From IMG/VR virus record IMGVR_UViG_3300042868_005963, positions 1 through 24,754 of that record: a stretch of 24,754 nucleotides of DNA; one strand, 5' to 3'. Below are positions 12,659 to 19,975 of the stretch, piece after piece; positions within the stretch are counted from its first letter, which is position 1; every line of letters begins with the position of its first letter. The notes under the pieces were generated by a model. That model worked only from the letters and a program-made list of their open reading frames with translations. It ran no database searches and was not told the origin of the DNA. The stretch comes from a virus. A program made the translations under genes and the position numbers.

Positions 12659-12962
12659 AACTAATGGCCATGTTGATATTAAATTAACTGACGGTGGTAA
12701 GAAGTTAAGAAGTAACTCACAGAATGATAAGTATTGGGCCATGTTAAAAGAGTTAGGTGACTACCTCGGATACCATGACTACGAACTTCATGAGCTATTA
12801 ACGTTTCAGAACCTCGCTGAAACTAAACTTGTAGCTGGCCGTCCTGTTACACACGTAAGATCAACTACTGATCTTGATACATACGAATTTTCTGACTACC
12901 TTGAAAAGGTTAGAAGGTTTGGAATTGAATATGGGTTTAGGTTTCCAAGTGATATATCGTAA
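12588..12962 (+). CDS. NinB-like recombination protein (124 aa)
   Basis: The sequence fits the NinB/YbcN pattern: a polar beta-rich first part (VDIKLTDGGKKLRSNSQN), then KYWAMLKELGDYLGY, HELLTFQNL and, near the C-terminus, STTDLDTYEFSDYLEKVRRFGIEYGFRFP. The last element, with a TT-x-L-x-T-x-EFS-x-Y helix and FP end, is the strongest. The lambda member (Orf/NinB) helps load recombinases on SSB-covered single strands. It lies between the helicase and an HNH-type gene, as ninB-region genes often do. The ATG at 12588 is used; 12600 is an alternative. Confidence 0.68.
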   Translation: MAKRMTVNEVNFQEFMDMVKSEIKTNGHVDIKLTDGGKKLRSNSQNDKYWAMLKELGDYLGYHDYELHELLTFQNLAETKLVAGRPVTHVRSTTDLDTYEFSDYLEKVRRFGIEYGFRFPSDIS

Positions 12963-13230
12963 CACTAAACTACTTAAACTTTTAAGAGAGATCCCATGTC
13001 AGTCATGCGGTGCTAGTGATGGTACTGTAGTCGCTGCACACCGTAACGAGGGCAAGGGCATGGGTCTCAAAAATTCGGATGCGCTCACTTGTAGTCTATG
13101 TTATCATTGTCACTACGAATTAGATGCTGGTAACAAACTTACTAAAGACCAAAAACGTGATATGTGGAATAGGGCCTATGTAAATACCATGCAATATTTG
13201 TGGGAACATGACATTATAGGAATTAAATAA
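12931..13230 (+). CDS. DUF1364/YbcO-like HNH nuclease candidate (99 aa)
   Basis: I set the start at 12931 (MGLGFQVIYR), since an earlier frame start at 12874 lies far inside the NinB-like gene. Key residues in this numbering are Cys23-x-x-Cys26 (IPCQSCGA), His37 in VVAAHRN, Cys57-x-x-Cys60 with His61 (CYHCHYELD) and Asp65. This C-x2-C...H...C-x2-CH-x3-D layout with about 100 residues is that of DUF1364 proteins such as YbcO, which have an HNH-type fold with structural zinc. It overlaps NinB by 32 bases, the same neighbour order as in lambdoid nin regions. Confidence 0.75.
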   Translation: MGLGFQVIYRNTKLLKLLREIPCQSCGASDGTVVAAHRNEGKGMGLKNSDALTCSLCYHCHYELDAGNKLTKDQKRDMWNRAYVNTMQYLWEHDIIGIK

Positions 13231-13421
13231 TGGGTAAAGGATCAGCACCAAGGCCATACAGCGTAGACCAGGATACTTTTAGCAATAACTGGGATAGCAT
13301 TTTTAAACGTAAACCACACGAAGGACAATTTGATGGCAGGGAAGTCACCGACACAGCTAACACTAGCAAAACTTCAGAAGGAAAATTACCCATTAGTTCA
13401 GGTAGTGGAGAAATGGAATAG
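13230..13421 (+). CDS. Small conserved-looking phage protein MGKGSAPRPYSVDQ type (63 aa)
   Basis: The start is TAATG-coupled to the HNH gene. The N-terminal 28 residues (KGSAPRPYSVDQDTFSNNWD and the following IFKRK) are of a kind I have seen in short unannotated proteins of many tailed phages. The C-terminal half is Ser/Thr/Glu-rich and probably disordered; its last 89 bases overlap the next gene in a different frame. No function is known. Confidence 0.65.
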   Translation: MGKGSAPRPYSVDQDTFSNNWDSIFKRKPHEGQFDGREVTDTANTSKTSEGKLPISSGSGEME

Positions 13422-13656
13422 CTGGGGGAGAGTTCGTGTAGACCTTTTCGGCTGCATTGACGTCCTTGCAATATCCGAAGATGGCAATACTGTAGCCATT
13501 CAAACGACAAGTTTAAGCAACGTCAGCGCAAGGATCAAAAAAATAAAAGATAGTACTGCCATTTGTCACATTAGAAAAGCTAACTGGACTGTGCTAGTTC
13601 ACGGATGGTACAAAAAAAATAACAGGTGGCATGTTAAGGAAGTTGATGTCTCATGA
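13333..13656 (+). CDS. VRR-NUC/PD-(D/E)XK-like protein with altered active site (107 aa)
   Basis: The start is the ATG at 13333, eight bases after AAGGA; the TTG just before it is less likely. The core is RVRVDLFGCIDVLAI (about 33-47), then strand TVAIQTTSLSN. This is a pattern of compact PD-(D/E)XK/VRR-NUC-like phage proteins in which Asp in DLFG/IDVLAI and the second acidic-x-Lys motif form the metal site. Here that second motif reads Gln-x-Thr (IQTTS) instead of Glu-x-Lys, so catalysis may be altered or the protein may bind DNA only. It overlaps the next gene by 4 bases. Confidence 0.6.
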   Translation: MAGKSPTQLTLAKLQKENYPLVQVVEKWNSWGRVRVDLFGCIDVLAISEDGNTVAIQTTSLSNVSARIKKIKDSTAICHIRKANWTVLVHGWYKKNNRWHVKEVDVS

Positions 13657-14027
13657 AAGTAACAGCGATACAAACAAAAGCCTATCGCATGAAGGATATG
13701 TTGTTAGATGTAATAAATGAAGACGAGGTTATTACATGTAAAGAAATAGCTAGACGTGTAGGCCTTAAGTTTAATGATATTAAATTTGTAGTAATTAAAC
13801 TTGTAGAGTGGGACTTGTTATGTGAGAAAAGAGGCGGCAAGTATCTTTTTTATCATAAACCTAAAAAACATTATCTCCAGGAGCTTTATCATCCAATGCC
13901 AAACTTTAAAGTTTTAAGTGTTTACAAACATACAGCAGATCAGGATAAACATAGTGTAAGAAACCCATATAGAGGCATTCAGTCTTTTAATGCTAGTATC
14001 CTAGGAATTCAACATGATCCGTATTGA
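13653..14027 (+). CDS. Winged-helix DNA-binding protein, putative regulator (124 aa)
   Basis: Residues about 11-70 (RMKDMLLDVINEDEVITCKE, IARRVGLKFNDIKFVVIKLVEWDLL, then CEKRGGKYLFYH) form a classic winged helix: helix 1, turn, IARRVGL helix, recognition helix, and a Gly-Gly wing. The C-terminal 50 residues are Tyr/His/Arg-rich. It is joined to its neighbours by ATGA and a 14-base overlap with the Q-like gene. A regulator of early or late promoters is the natural reading; it could be the protein that binds TGCTAGCA sites, but nothing shows this directly. Confidence 0.65.
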   Translation: MKVTAIQTKAYRMKDMLLDVINEDEVITCKEIARRVGLKFNDIKFVVIKLVEWDLLCEKRGGKYLFYHKPKKHYLQELYHPMPNFKVLSVYKHTADQDKHSVRNPYRGIQSFNASILGIQHDPY

Positions 14028-14343
14028 TAGACTTATGCAAATACTAGATGATTGGGCCTTATGGATGAAGTCGGATAATCACCGCCTGGGTTATCCATCT
14101 AAGTCAGTTGGTCTCTCGTCAGGAGGAGAATCAACGGTAGACTCGTTTGATGAGATGATAGACATACAAGACCTTTCTAACGTCCATGTAGTCGACTCAG
14201 TCATACACAGCCTTCCTGGTGAGCAGCAAGATGCCATATATCACCGCTATTTACATTCTAAAAAGCCTTTGGCCTATGAATACAAACTAGATCTAGCAAT
14301 GGACAACCTTTTAACCATAGTATCAAAAAGAATTAATGCCTAG
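14014..14343 (+). CDS. Late antiterminator Q-like protein (109 aa)
   Basis: An AGGAA ribosome binding site lies about 6 bases before the ATG. The protein resembles the small Q-type antiterminators of lambdoid phages: an N-terminal DDWALWMKSDN, LGYPSKSVGL, then VDSVIHSLPGEQQDAIYHRYL with a helix-turn-helix-like LAYEYKLDLAMDNLLTIVSKRIN end. Its position is the best support: immediately downstream are a strong promoter and a terminator, then the late genes, as at lambda Q-pR'-tR'. It would bind near that promoter and make RNA polymerase read through the terminator. Confidence 0.65.
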   Translation: MIRIDRLMQILDDWALWMKSDNHRLGYPSKSVGLSSGGESTVDSFDEMIDIQDLSNVHVVDSVIHSLPGEQQDAIYHRYLHSKKPLAYEYKLDLAMDNLLTIVSKRINA

Positions 14344-14347
14344 CATC

Positions 14348-14375
14348 TTGACAAAACGCATTTCCGTGGTAAAAT
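14348..14375 (+). promoter_or_regulatory. Strong late promoter (pR'-like)
   Basis: TTGACA (14348-14353), a 16-base spacer and TAAAAT (14370-14375) form a near-consensus sigma70 promoter, 5 bases after the stop of the Q-like gene. Transcription starting near 14382 would reach the terminator at 14424 after roughly 40 bases. Confidence 0.75.
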
Positions 14376-14423
14376 ATCACGCAATGGGATAATTACGCCC
14401 ATAAACTCCGTAACTCTCCTTAA

Positions 14424-14455
14424 ACCCTATCTTAACCGGTAGGGTTTTTTATTTT
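14424..14455 (+). terminator. Intrinsic terminator in the late leader (tR'-like)
   Basis: ACCCTATC, loop TTAACC, GGTAGGGT form an 8-base-pair stem with one T-G pair (14424-14445), followed by TTTTTATTTT. It is a good Rho-independent terminator placed between the late promoter and all late genes, so the late genes need readthrough. Confidence 0.85.
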
Positions 14456-14623
14456 ATGCGTCCCAAAATTTGCAGTACATGCGGCCAGCCGTATGATGAC
14501 ACCGGCTATGAACAATGTCCAGAGTGTCAATATGATCACACTTTTATCAGGATACCAAATGAAGAAACCAAGCACAAAGATGGGAAAAACCAAAAAAGTA
14601 TCAAAAGTAATGAAGGAGTTTAA
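14456..14623 (+). CDS. Small zinc-ribbon protein, first late gene (55 aa)
   Basis: The 55-residue product has two Cys pairs, Cys6-x2-Cys9 (ICSTCG) and Cys21-x2-Cys24 (QCPECQ), spaced as a zinc ribbon, then a polar Lys-rich tail. The ATG sits directly after the terminator T-run and has no clear Shine-Dalgarno sequence, so translation could be weak or leaderless-like. The 3' 65 bases overlap the next gene in another frame. The Cys pattern is strong support that the frame is real. Confidence 0.6.
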   Translation: MRPKICSTCGQPYDDTGYEQCPECQYDHTFIRIPNEETKHKDGKNQKSIKSNEGV

Positions 14624-14732
14624 AGCTGGTTCATTACATTCAGGTAAAGGTGGTAAAGTAGTAAAGTCCCCTAAACAAGCTATTGCTATTGCTTTATCAG
14701 AAGCTGGCATGGCTAAAAAGAAAGGTAAATAA
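14559..14732 (+). CDS. DUF6496-like small Lys-rich protein (57 aa)
   Basis: The start at 14559 (MKKPSTKMGK) is preceded by AGGATA; the earlier Met at 14493 is inside the zinc-ribbon gene. VSKVMKEFKAGSLHSGKGGK, then KSPKQAIAIALSEAG matches what I recall of DUF6496: a V-x-EFK-x-G-x-LHSG strand and a KQAIAIALSEA helix. It is highly basic. Proteins of this kind are frequent as small ORFs near phage head genes; role unknown, nucleic-acid binding likely. Confidence 0.7.
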   Translation: MKKPSTKMGKTKKVSKVMKEFKAGSLHSGKGGKVVKSPKQAIAIALSEAGMAKKKGK

Positions 14733-14734
14733 TT

Positions 14735-14866
14735 ATGCCAATGGTCGGAAAAATGAAATTTGCTTACACCGAAAAGGGTAAGAAAGAAGCTAAGTCTTAC
14801 GCTAAAAAAACAGGTAAAGCTATGGCAGCTAAGCCTATGAAAAAGGCAGCTAAACGTGGCAAATAA
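14735..14866 (+). CDS. Tiny Lys/Ala-rich basic protein (43 aa)
   Basis: A 43-codon gene 2 bases after the DUF6496-like gene. The product starts MPMVGKMKFAYTEKGKKEA and continues as a Lys/Ala-rich helix resembling a histone-tail-like peptide. Similar MPMVGK/YT-x-KG small proteins are present in other phages as I recall. It overlaps the next gene by 11 bases. DNA condensation or capsid interior are possible roles, unproven. Confidence 0.6.
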   Translation: MPMVGKMKFAYTEKGKKEAKSYAKKTGKAMAAKPMKKAAKRGK

Positions 14867-15008
14867 GCCAGGTCTTTATAGTAATATTTTAGCCAAAAAA
14901 GCTAGAATCAAGGCTGGCTCTGGGGAACGAATGAGAAAGCCAGGAACAAAAGGCGCACCGACTGCTAAAGCATTCAAAGAGTCAGCAAAAACAGCTAAAA
15001 AGAAATGA
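14856..15008 (+). CDS. Tiny basic protein with GTG start, KPGLY-x-NI type (50 aa)
   Basis: The GTG start at 14856 lies inside the preceding gene. The product reads ANKPGLYSNILAKKARIKAG, then SGERMRKPGTKGAPTAKAF. This KPGLY-x-NI ... GSGE-x-MRKPG-x-KGAPTA pattern is a frequent short phage family with no established function. It ends with ATGA coupling to the next gene. A standard ATG-only search would miss it. Confidence 0.7.
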   Translation: MANKPGLYSNILAKKARIKAGSGERMRKPGTKGAPTAKAFKESAKTAKKK

Positions 15009-15256
15009 TCAAAAAAGGTAAAGAAACATTCTCAGGTTATAATAAACCTAAGAGAACTCCGAGTCATCCTACTAAGTCACATGCAGTATTGGCTAAAGAG
15101 GGTGACACAGAGAAACTTATACGTTTTGGACAAAAAGGTGTAAGTGGCGATAAAACAAATACAGATAGAGCCAAGTCATTTAAAGCAAGGCACGCAAAGA
15201 ACATTGCCAAAGGAAAAATGTCCGCAGCATATTGGGCTAACAAAGTTAAGTGGTAA
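15005..15256 (+). CDS. Small basic phage protein, RHAKNIAKGKMSAAYWA type (83 aa)
   Basis: The 83-residue product contains THPTKSHAVLAKEG-like (TPSHPTKSHAVLAKEGDTEK), LIRFGQKGVSG and SFKARHAKNIAKGKMSAAYWA, then NKVKW at the end. I know this set of motifs from short unannotated genes near terminase in several tailed phages. It is basic and probably binds nucleic acid or a head protein. Its stop overlaps the GTG start of the glycosyltransferase by 7 bases. Confidence 0.75.
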   Translation: MIKKGKETFSGYNKPKRTPSHPTKSHAVLAKEGDTEKLIRFGQKGVSGDKTNTDRAKSFKARHAKNIAKGKMSAAYWANKVKW

Positions 15257-15957
15257 AGCTAGATATATATGTAGGATATGATGGCAAGGTAGAACCAATT
15301 GCTTATCATAACTTTTGCCAGTCAGTTATAGAAAAGTCATCTATACCGGTAAGTTTTACACCATTAGCATTAAATACCCTTAAAGACTACGAAGAAACAC
15401 ATAAAGACGGTAGTAACGCATTTATCTACTCACGCTTTCTAGTGCCATATCTAAATAACTTTAAAGGTATCGCACTATTTGTAGATGGCGATATGATATG
15501 CCGAACAGATATTGCACAGATCCTAGCAAACTTCGACAATGACGAAGCAGTTAAAGTTGTAAAGCATAACTACACAACAAAGCATCCAGTTAAATACTTA
15601 GGTGCAAAGAACGAAGACTATCCTAAAAAGAATTGGTCTAGCGTCATACTATGGAATTGTGGACATTGGTTAAACAAACAGTTAACGCCTAAGTTCATAC
15701 AAGAAAAGACAGGACAATACCTTCATAGGTTCGAGTGGTTAAAATACCCTGAAGAGCAAGTAGGTAAGCTAGATGAAACATGGAACTGGCTAGAAACAGA
15801 ATACGAATACAACGAGGATGCTAAGTTAGTGCATCACACATTAGGCACACCATGCTTTAAAGACTATCAGAATACAGACTATAGTCAAGAATGGTGGGAA
15901 ACATATCAACGGATGATCTATCCACTTAAAGGTAAAAACAGGGAAAGCGAGTTATAA
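15250..15957 (+). CDS. GT-A type glycosyltransferase (235 aa)
   Basis: The GTG start at 15250 overlaps the previous stop by 7 bases. The N-terminus LDIYVGYDGKVEPIAYHNFC is a nucleotide-sugar-binding start typical of GT8-like enzymes, and FVDGDMIC (Asp79-Gly80-Asp81) is the metal-binding DxD. Later SSVILWNCGHW and KYPEEQVGKL are acceptor and fold elements, and VHHTLGTPCF near the C-terminus may supply a His ligand for the metal, as in GT8. The enzyme transfers a sugar from a nucleotide donor. Its acceptor could be a virion protein or a host-surface glycan; placement between late small genes and terminase favours virion modification. Confidence 0.75.
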   Translation: MVKLDIYVGYDGKVEPIAYHNFCQSVIEKSSIPVSFTPLALNTLKDYEETHKDGSNAFIYSRFLVPYLNNFKGIALFVDGDMICRTDIAQILANFDNDEAVKVVKHNYTTKHPVKYLGAKNEDYPKKNWSSVILWNCGHWLNKQLTPKFIQEKTGQYLHRFEWLKYPEEQVGKLDETWNWLETEYEYNEDAKLVHHTLGTPCFKDYQNTDYSQEWWETYQRMIYPLKGKNRESEL

Positions 15958-15958
15958 C

Positions 15959-16333
15959 ATGGCAGATCTAGCTAAACAATTAAGACAATTACAAGACGCC
16001 CAAAGGCTAAGAGAATTGGCTAACCAATATGGTTACGGCCAAGTATCAGACCAAGATCTTAATTCATTAAGACAGGCATTGCCACAATTAGCAGGTCAAG
16101 CTATGGGACAAATGCCTTTAGCACAAATGCCTCAATATATGCCACCTACTATTCCACAAGGTATGACGCCAAATGATATGAATGCAATGAGACAAGCCGC
16201 TCCACAGCCAGGCGCTTCACAAGTATCACCATATATGCAAAACTTAACGAACCCAGGCCAAACAATGCAGCAAAACTACATTGATCCAGCTATCATAGAA
16301 CAAATGTACTATAGAGGGCTATTAAGCCGATAA
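15959..16333 (+). CDS. Gln/Met/Pro-rich late protein of unknown function (124 aa)
   Basis: The ATG lies one base after the glycosyltransferase stop. The first 45 residues are Gln/Leu/Arg helical (AKQLRQLQDAQRLRELANQY). The middle is low complexity with MPQYMPP and repeated Gln/Met/Pro, and the C-terminus (YIDPAIIEQMYYRGLLSR) is helical. It could be a virion or head-assembly protein. There is no homologous family that I recognise. Confidence 0.6.
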   Translation: MADLAKQLRQLQDAQRLRELANQYGYGQVSDQDLNSLRQALPQLAGQAMGQMPLAQMPQYMPPTIPQGMTPNDMNAMRQAAPQPGASQVSPYMQNLTNPGQTMQQNYIDPAIIEQMYYRGLLSR

Positions 16334-16369
16334 TTAAGAGGGCAACCAACCTAAGGGAGTTGCAAAACA

Positions 16370-16690
16370 ATGGATAACGAAGAACGCAAAAAACTAGCAG
16401 CAGAACGTAGCGCAGAAGTAAACAAGGGCAATACACATTCTAGTAAAAACAATAGGTTATGGGCGGAAACACTTAGACGTGCTGTCATTCAGTCAGATGC
16501 TGAACGCTTAAGACAAATAGCAGAGGCTTTATTAGACAAAGCAGCCTCCGGTGATGTATCCGCTATTAAAGAATTAGGTGATAGAATAGATGGTAAGTCA
16601 GTAGCAACTACAGAGTTGACTGGCGTAGATGGATCTAATTTACCTATAAGCATTGGAATAAGGTTTGTTGAACCAGAACCAAAACAATAG
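16370..16690 (+). CDS. terS: Terminase small subunit (106 aa)
   Basis: AGGGAG precedes the ATG. The product is helical and charged: KKLAAERSAEVNKGN, then RLWAETLRRAVIQSDAERLR, IAEALLDKAASGDVSAIKELGDRIDGK. That last block, a repeated-helix unit with GD-x-x-AIKELGDR-x-DG, is common in small terminase subunits related to the DUF5681/phage head-completion kind. The neighbour downstream is the large subunit, which it overlaps by 26 bases. It recognises the packaging site on phage DNA and regulates the large subunit. Confidence 0.82.
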   Translation: MDNEERKKLAAERSAEVNKGNTHSSKNNRLWAETLRRAVIQSDAERLRQIAEALLDKAASGDVSAIKELGDRIDGKSVATTELTGVDGSNLPISIGIRFVEPEPKQ

Positions 16691-17939
16691 AGAACCCATA
16701 GCAGACTTTCCTGCCAAGCTACAATTCTTATTTGAACCACATAGATACAAAGTAGCTTACGGTGGAAGAGGATCTGGCAAGTCATGGTCTATGGCCAGGG
16801 CATTATTAAGCCAGGCTACAGATAAACCATTACGTGTATTATGCGCACGAGAGATACAGCGTTCGATAAAGCAGTCGGTACATACCCTGCTCAACGATCA
16901 AATACAAGCATTAGGTCTAGGAGCTTTCTATGAAGTATTGGAAGCAGAGATACGTGGTCTTAACGGTAGTACGTTCAGTTTTACTGGGCTGGCTACTAAT
17001 ACTGTGGAGTCCATTAAGTCTTTTGAAGGATGTGATATCGTCTGGGTGGAAGAGGCACAAACAGTATCAAAGAAGTCGTGGGATATTTTAATACCTACGA
17101 TACGTAAACCAGACTCAGAGATATGGGTATCATTCAACCCTAATATAGATACAGATGACACATATACTCGTTTTATAATAGATCCTCCAGAAAATGCAAA
17201 GGTAGTTAAGGTCAATTTTGCCGACAACCCTTGGTTTCCTGAAGTGCTAGAGATAGAACGCCAACATAGTTTAAATACTAACCCAGACTATGCAAACATA
17301 TGGGAAGGTGAATGTAAAGCAGCCGTAGACGGTGCTATATATTCTAACGAGATAAGAGAAGCCCAAGAGGCAGGACGTGTTACTAACGTACCTTATGATC
17401 CTATGTTAAAGGTTCATGTGGTTATGGACTTAGGATGGAATGATAGCATGTCAGTTATCCTATGCCAAAAAGGTGTATCAGACTTAAGAGTTATTGGTTA
17501 CATAGAAGATGATCATAGAACACTAGATAGTTATTCAGCACAGTTAAAAGCATTACCGTATAGTTGGGGTACTATGTACTTACCACATGACGGACAGTCT
17601 AAAGACTTTAAGCATGGTATATCCGCAGAAGATATTATGCGTAAGTTTGGATGGGATGTCAGAATTGTACCTCGTATGGATATAGAAGCCGGCATCAAGA
17701 TAGCACGGATGAATTTCCATAGAGTTTATTTTGATAAGTCAGCTCATAGACTTGTTGACTGTTTAAAGCATTATCGCAGATCTATTAACTCTGCAACTAA
17801 CGAACCTGGTGCGCCATTGCATGATGAGTATTCTCATGGAGCAGACGCATTCAGATATTTATGTACCTCTGCAGATAGCATGAAGAATGAGTCATGGTCT
17901 AAAGAGAAGATACAGTATACACATAGAGGAATTGTTTGA
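16665..17939 (+). CDS. terL: Terminase large subunit (424 aa)
   Basis: Walker A GGRGSGKS (33-40) is followed by AREIQRSIKQS (62-72), Walker B DIVWVEE (124-130) and the coupling motif SFNP (156-159). The C-terminal nuclease has Asp255 (VMDLGWND), Asp309 (LPHDG) and Asp394 (HGADAFRY), the RNase H-like metal ligands. This is the Terminase_3/PBSX-type layout with normal length. There is no ATG before Walker A; translation must start at TTG 16665 or 16668 near AAGG. The enzyme pumps DNA into the prohead and cuts it. Confidence 0.95.
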   Translation: MLNQNQNNREPIADFPAKLQFLFEPHRYKVAYGGRGSGKSWSMARALLSQATDKPLRVLCAREIQRSIKQSVHTLLNDQIQALGLGAFYEVLEAEIRGLNGSTFSFTGLATNTVESIKSFEGCDIVWVEEAQTVSKKSWDILIPTIRKPDSEIWVSFNPNIDTDDTYTRFIIDPPENAKVVKVNFADNPWFPEVLEIERQHSLNTNPDYANIWEGECKAAVDGAIYSNEIREAQEAGRVTNVPYDPMLKVHVVMDLGWNDSMSVILCQKGVSDLRVIGYIEDDHRTLDSYSAQLKALPYSWGTMYLPHDGQSKDFKHGISAEDIMRKFGWDVRIVPRMDIEAGIKIARMNFHRVYFDKSAHRLVDCLKHYRRSINSATNEPGAPLHDEYSHGADAFRYLCTSADSMKNESWSKEKIQYTHRGIV

Positions 17940-19975
17940 TGAATATAGAAGACATGGAAATAATTGCACAGATAGAGGCGCAAGAGAATATATCCTATGG
18001 TGTAAATGATAGTGCATTGTCTAATGATAGAGCAGAAGCGATAGATTATTACCTAGGTCAACCCTTCGGAAATGAGGAGGAGGGACGTTCACAGGTTGTA
18101 TCGTATGACGTTCAAGATACTATTGAAGCAGCATTGCCACAATTATTAAAAGTCTTTGTAGCAGGTGACCAAGTAGTAAGGTTTGAGCCTAAAGGCCCAG
18201 AAGATCAAGACGCTGCTGATCAAGAAACTGACTATGTAAACCATGTAGTAATGGAAAAGAATGAAGGCTTCAAGATATTCTACGTATGGTTTAAAGACGC
18301 ATTACTATCTAAAAACGGATACGTTAAAGTTTATGCTGAAGACGAAGAAGAAGAAGAAGAGTACGAATACGAAGGGCTAACAGATGCCCAGCTTCAAATG
18401 TTGGCTTCAGATGAAAAGACAGAAGTATTAGAGCATGAGGCTTATCCTGATCCTAGTGTAGATATGAATGCACTCATGGATCAAACATTAGCAATGGGCC
18501 AAGATCCTGCTACTATTATTCAGCCTATGCTTCATGACGTTAAACTCAAGGTTACAGAAAAAAGCACAGAGATTGTTATTGAGAACGTAGCGCCAGAAAA
18601 CATGATGATATCTGTAGAAGTTAGTGGCCCTAACCTACAAGAGGCTAAGTTTGTTCAACATAGAGAAGTGATGCAGTTAGCTGACATTGCTGAGACGTTT
18701 GACAAGCCACTAGAATACATCAAGTCTATTATGTCAGACCTACGTGATACGTTTGAAGAAGAGTCTAATGCACGTGATATTTATGATGAAGAATATGATA
18801 GGGCTATTGAGTCACAAGAAGCACTCGTTAAAGACACATACATTAAGTTAGATGGTGAAAGATATAGAGTAGTCGTATTAGGTAACACAGTTCTTTATAA
18901 AGAGAAATGTGAGTATGTACCTTTTGCATGTATCACACCTATGATAATGCCACATAGACATATTGGTCGTTCTTATGCTGACTTGACTATGGACATTCAA
19001 CTCATTAAGTCTACCCTCATTCGTGGTCAGTTAGATAACATGTATCTAGCTAACAATGGTCGTTATGCAATATCTGACAGAGTAAACCTAGACGATATGT
19101 TGACAAGCCGCCCAGGTGGTATTGTGCGTGTAGAAGGTGACCCAGGTTCAGGCATTATGCCTTTATCACATCCGCCACTACCAGCATCATCATTCGGTAT
19201 GGTTGAATACATGGACTCTATGAAAGAGAAGAGAACAGGTATCACAGCATATAACCAAGGTTTAGATGCTAACAGTCTTAACAAGACAGCTACAGGCGTA
19301 GCACAAATTATGTCTGCTGCTCAACAGCGAGTTGAGTTGGTAGCACGTACATTTGCAGAGACAGGCGTTAAAGAGTTATTCAAGTTAGTACACAGGCTTG
19401 TAAGAACTACACTTACTAAACCTGATATTGTTCGTATGAGAAACAAATGGGTAGAAGTAGACCCAAGAGAATGGGAAGACCGTAAAGACTTATCTATATC
19501 TGTAGGCTTAGGTGCTGGTAATAAAGATCAACAGTTAGCACATTTAGCAACTATTCTACAAGCTCAAAAAGAAGCATTGGCTATTGGTATTACTTCACCA
19601 GAAAAGATCTACAACGCATTAGCTAAACTTACACAGAATGCAGGCTTTAAGAACCCTGAAGAGTTTTGGATTAACCCTGCTAATAATCCACAAGGTCAAG
19701 AGCCACCTAAAGAAGACCCTAATGATAAACTGATACAAGGTCAGTTGGCTATTGAGCAACAAAAAGCTCAGTCTGATATGCAATTGTCACAACAAAAAGC
19801 ACAAGCTCAGTTAGCACAAGAACAAGAACGTAGTAAGAATGACATCATCATTGAACGTGAAAAGATAATGGCACAAGCAGAACTAGAACGCTTCAAAGCT
19901 CAACTCAAAGCAGAAACAGACTTAGCTATCGCACAAATTAAAGCACAAGCAGGAGTACCTAATGGTTATTATTAA
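17939..19975 (+). CDS. Portal protein, P22-type (678 aa)
   Basis: The ATG at 17939 shares a base with the terminase stop and has AGAGGA eight bases upstream. The protein is long, acidic in the first third (DEEEEEEYEYEG at about 135-146), then has GRSYADLTMDIQLIKSTLIRGQLDN and the NKTATGVAQIMSAAQQRVEL element typical of P22-like portals, with a helical, Gln/Ala/Lys-rich C-terminal tail (about 590-678) that corresponds to the barrel and is probably a coiled coil. It forms the dodecameric DNA gate at one capsid vertex and contacts terminase, scaffold and tail. Confidence 0.9.
   Translation: MNIEDMEIIAQIEAQENISYGVNDSALSNDRAEAIDYYLGQPFGNEEEGRSQVVSYDVQDTIEAALPQLLKVFVAGDQVVRFEPKGPEDQDAADQETDYVNHVVMEKNEGFKIFYVWFKDALLSKNGYVKVYAEDEEEEEEYEYEGLTDAQLQMLASDEKTEVLEHEAYPDPSVDMNALMDQTLAMGQDPATIIQPMLHDVKLKVTEKSTEIVIENVAPENMMISVEVSGPNLQEAKFVQHREVMQLADIAETFDKPLEYIKSIMSDLRDTFEEESNARDIYDEEYDRAIESQEALVKDTYIKLDGERYRVVVLGNTVLYKEKCEYVPFACITPMIMPHRHIGRSYADLTMDIQLIKSTLIRGQLDNMYLANNGRYAISDRVNLDDMLTSRPGGIVRVEGDPGSGIMPLSHPPLPASSFGMVEYMDSMKEKRTGITAYNQGLDANSLNKTATGVAQIMSAAQQRVELVARTFAETGVKELFKLVHRLVRTTLTKPDIVRMRNKWVEVDPREWEDRKDLSISVGLGAGNKDQQLAHLATILQAQKEALAIGITSPEKIYNALAKLTQNAGFKNPEEFWINPANNPQGQEPPKEDPNDKLIQGQLAIEQQKAQSDMQLSQQKAQAQLAQEQERSKNDIIIEREKIMAQAELERFKAQLKAETDLAIAQIKAQAGVPNGYY

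Noticed and set aside
16347-16358. Possible hairpin GCAAC/GTTGC hiding the terminase small subunit ribosome binding site
   Set aside because: Only 5 base pairs with a 12-base loop; too weak to claim translational control.
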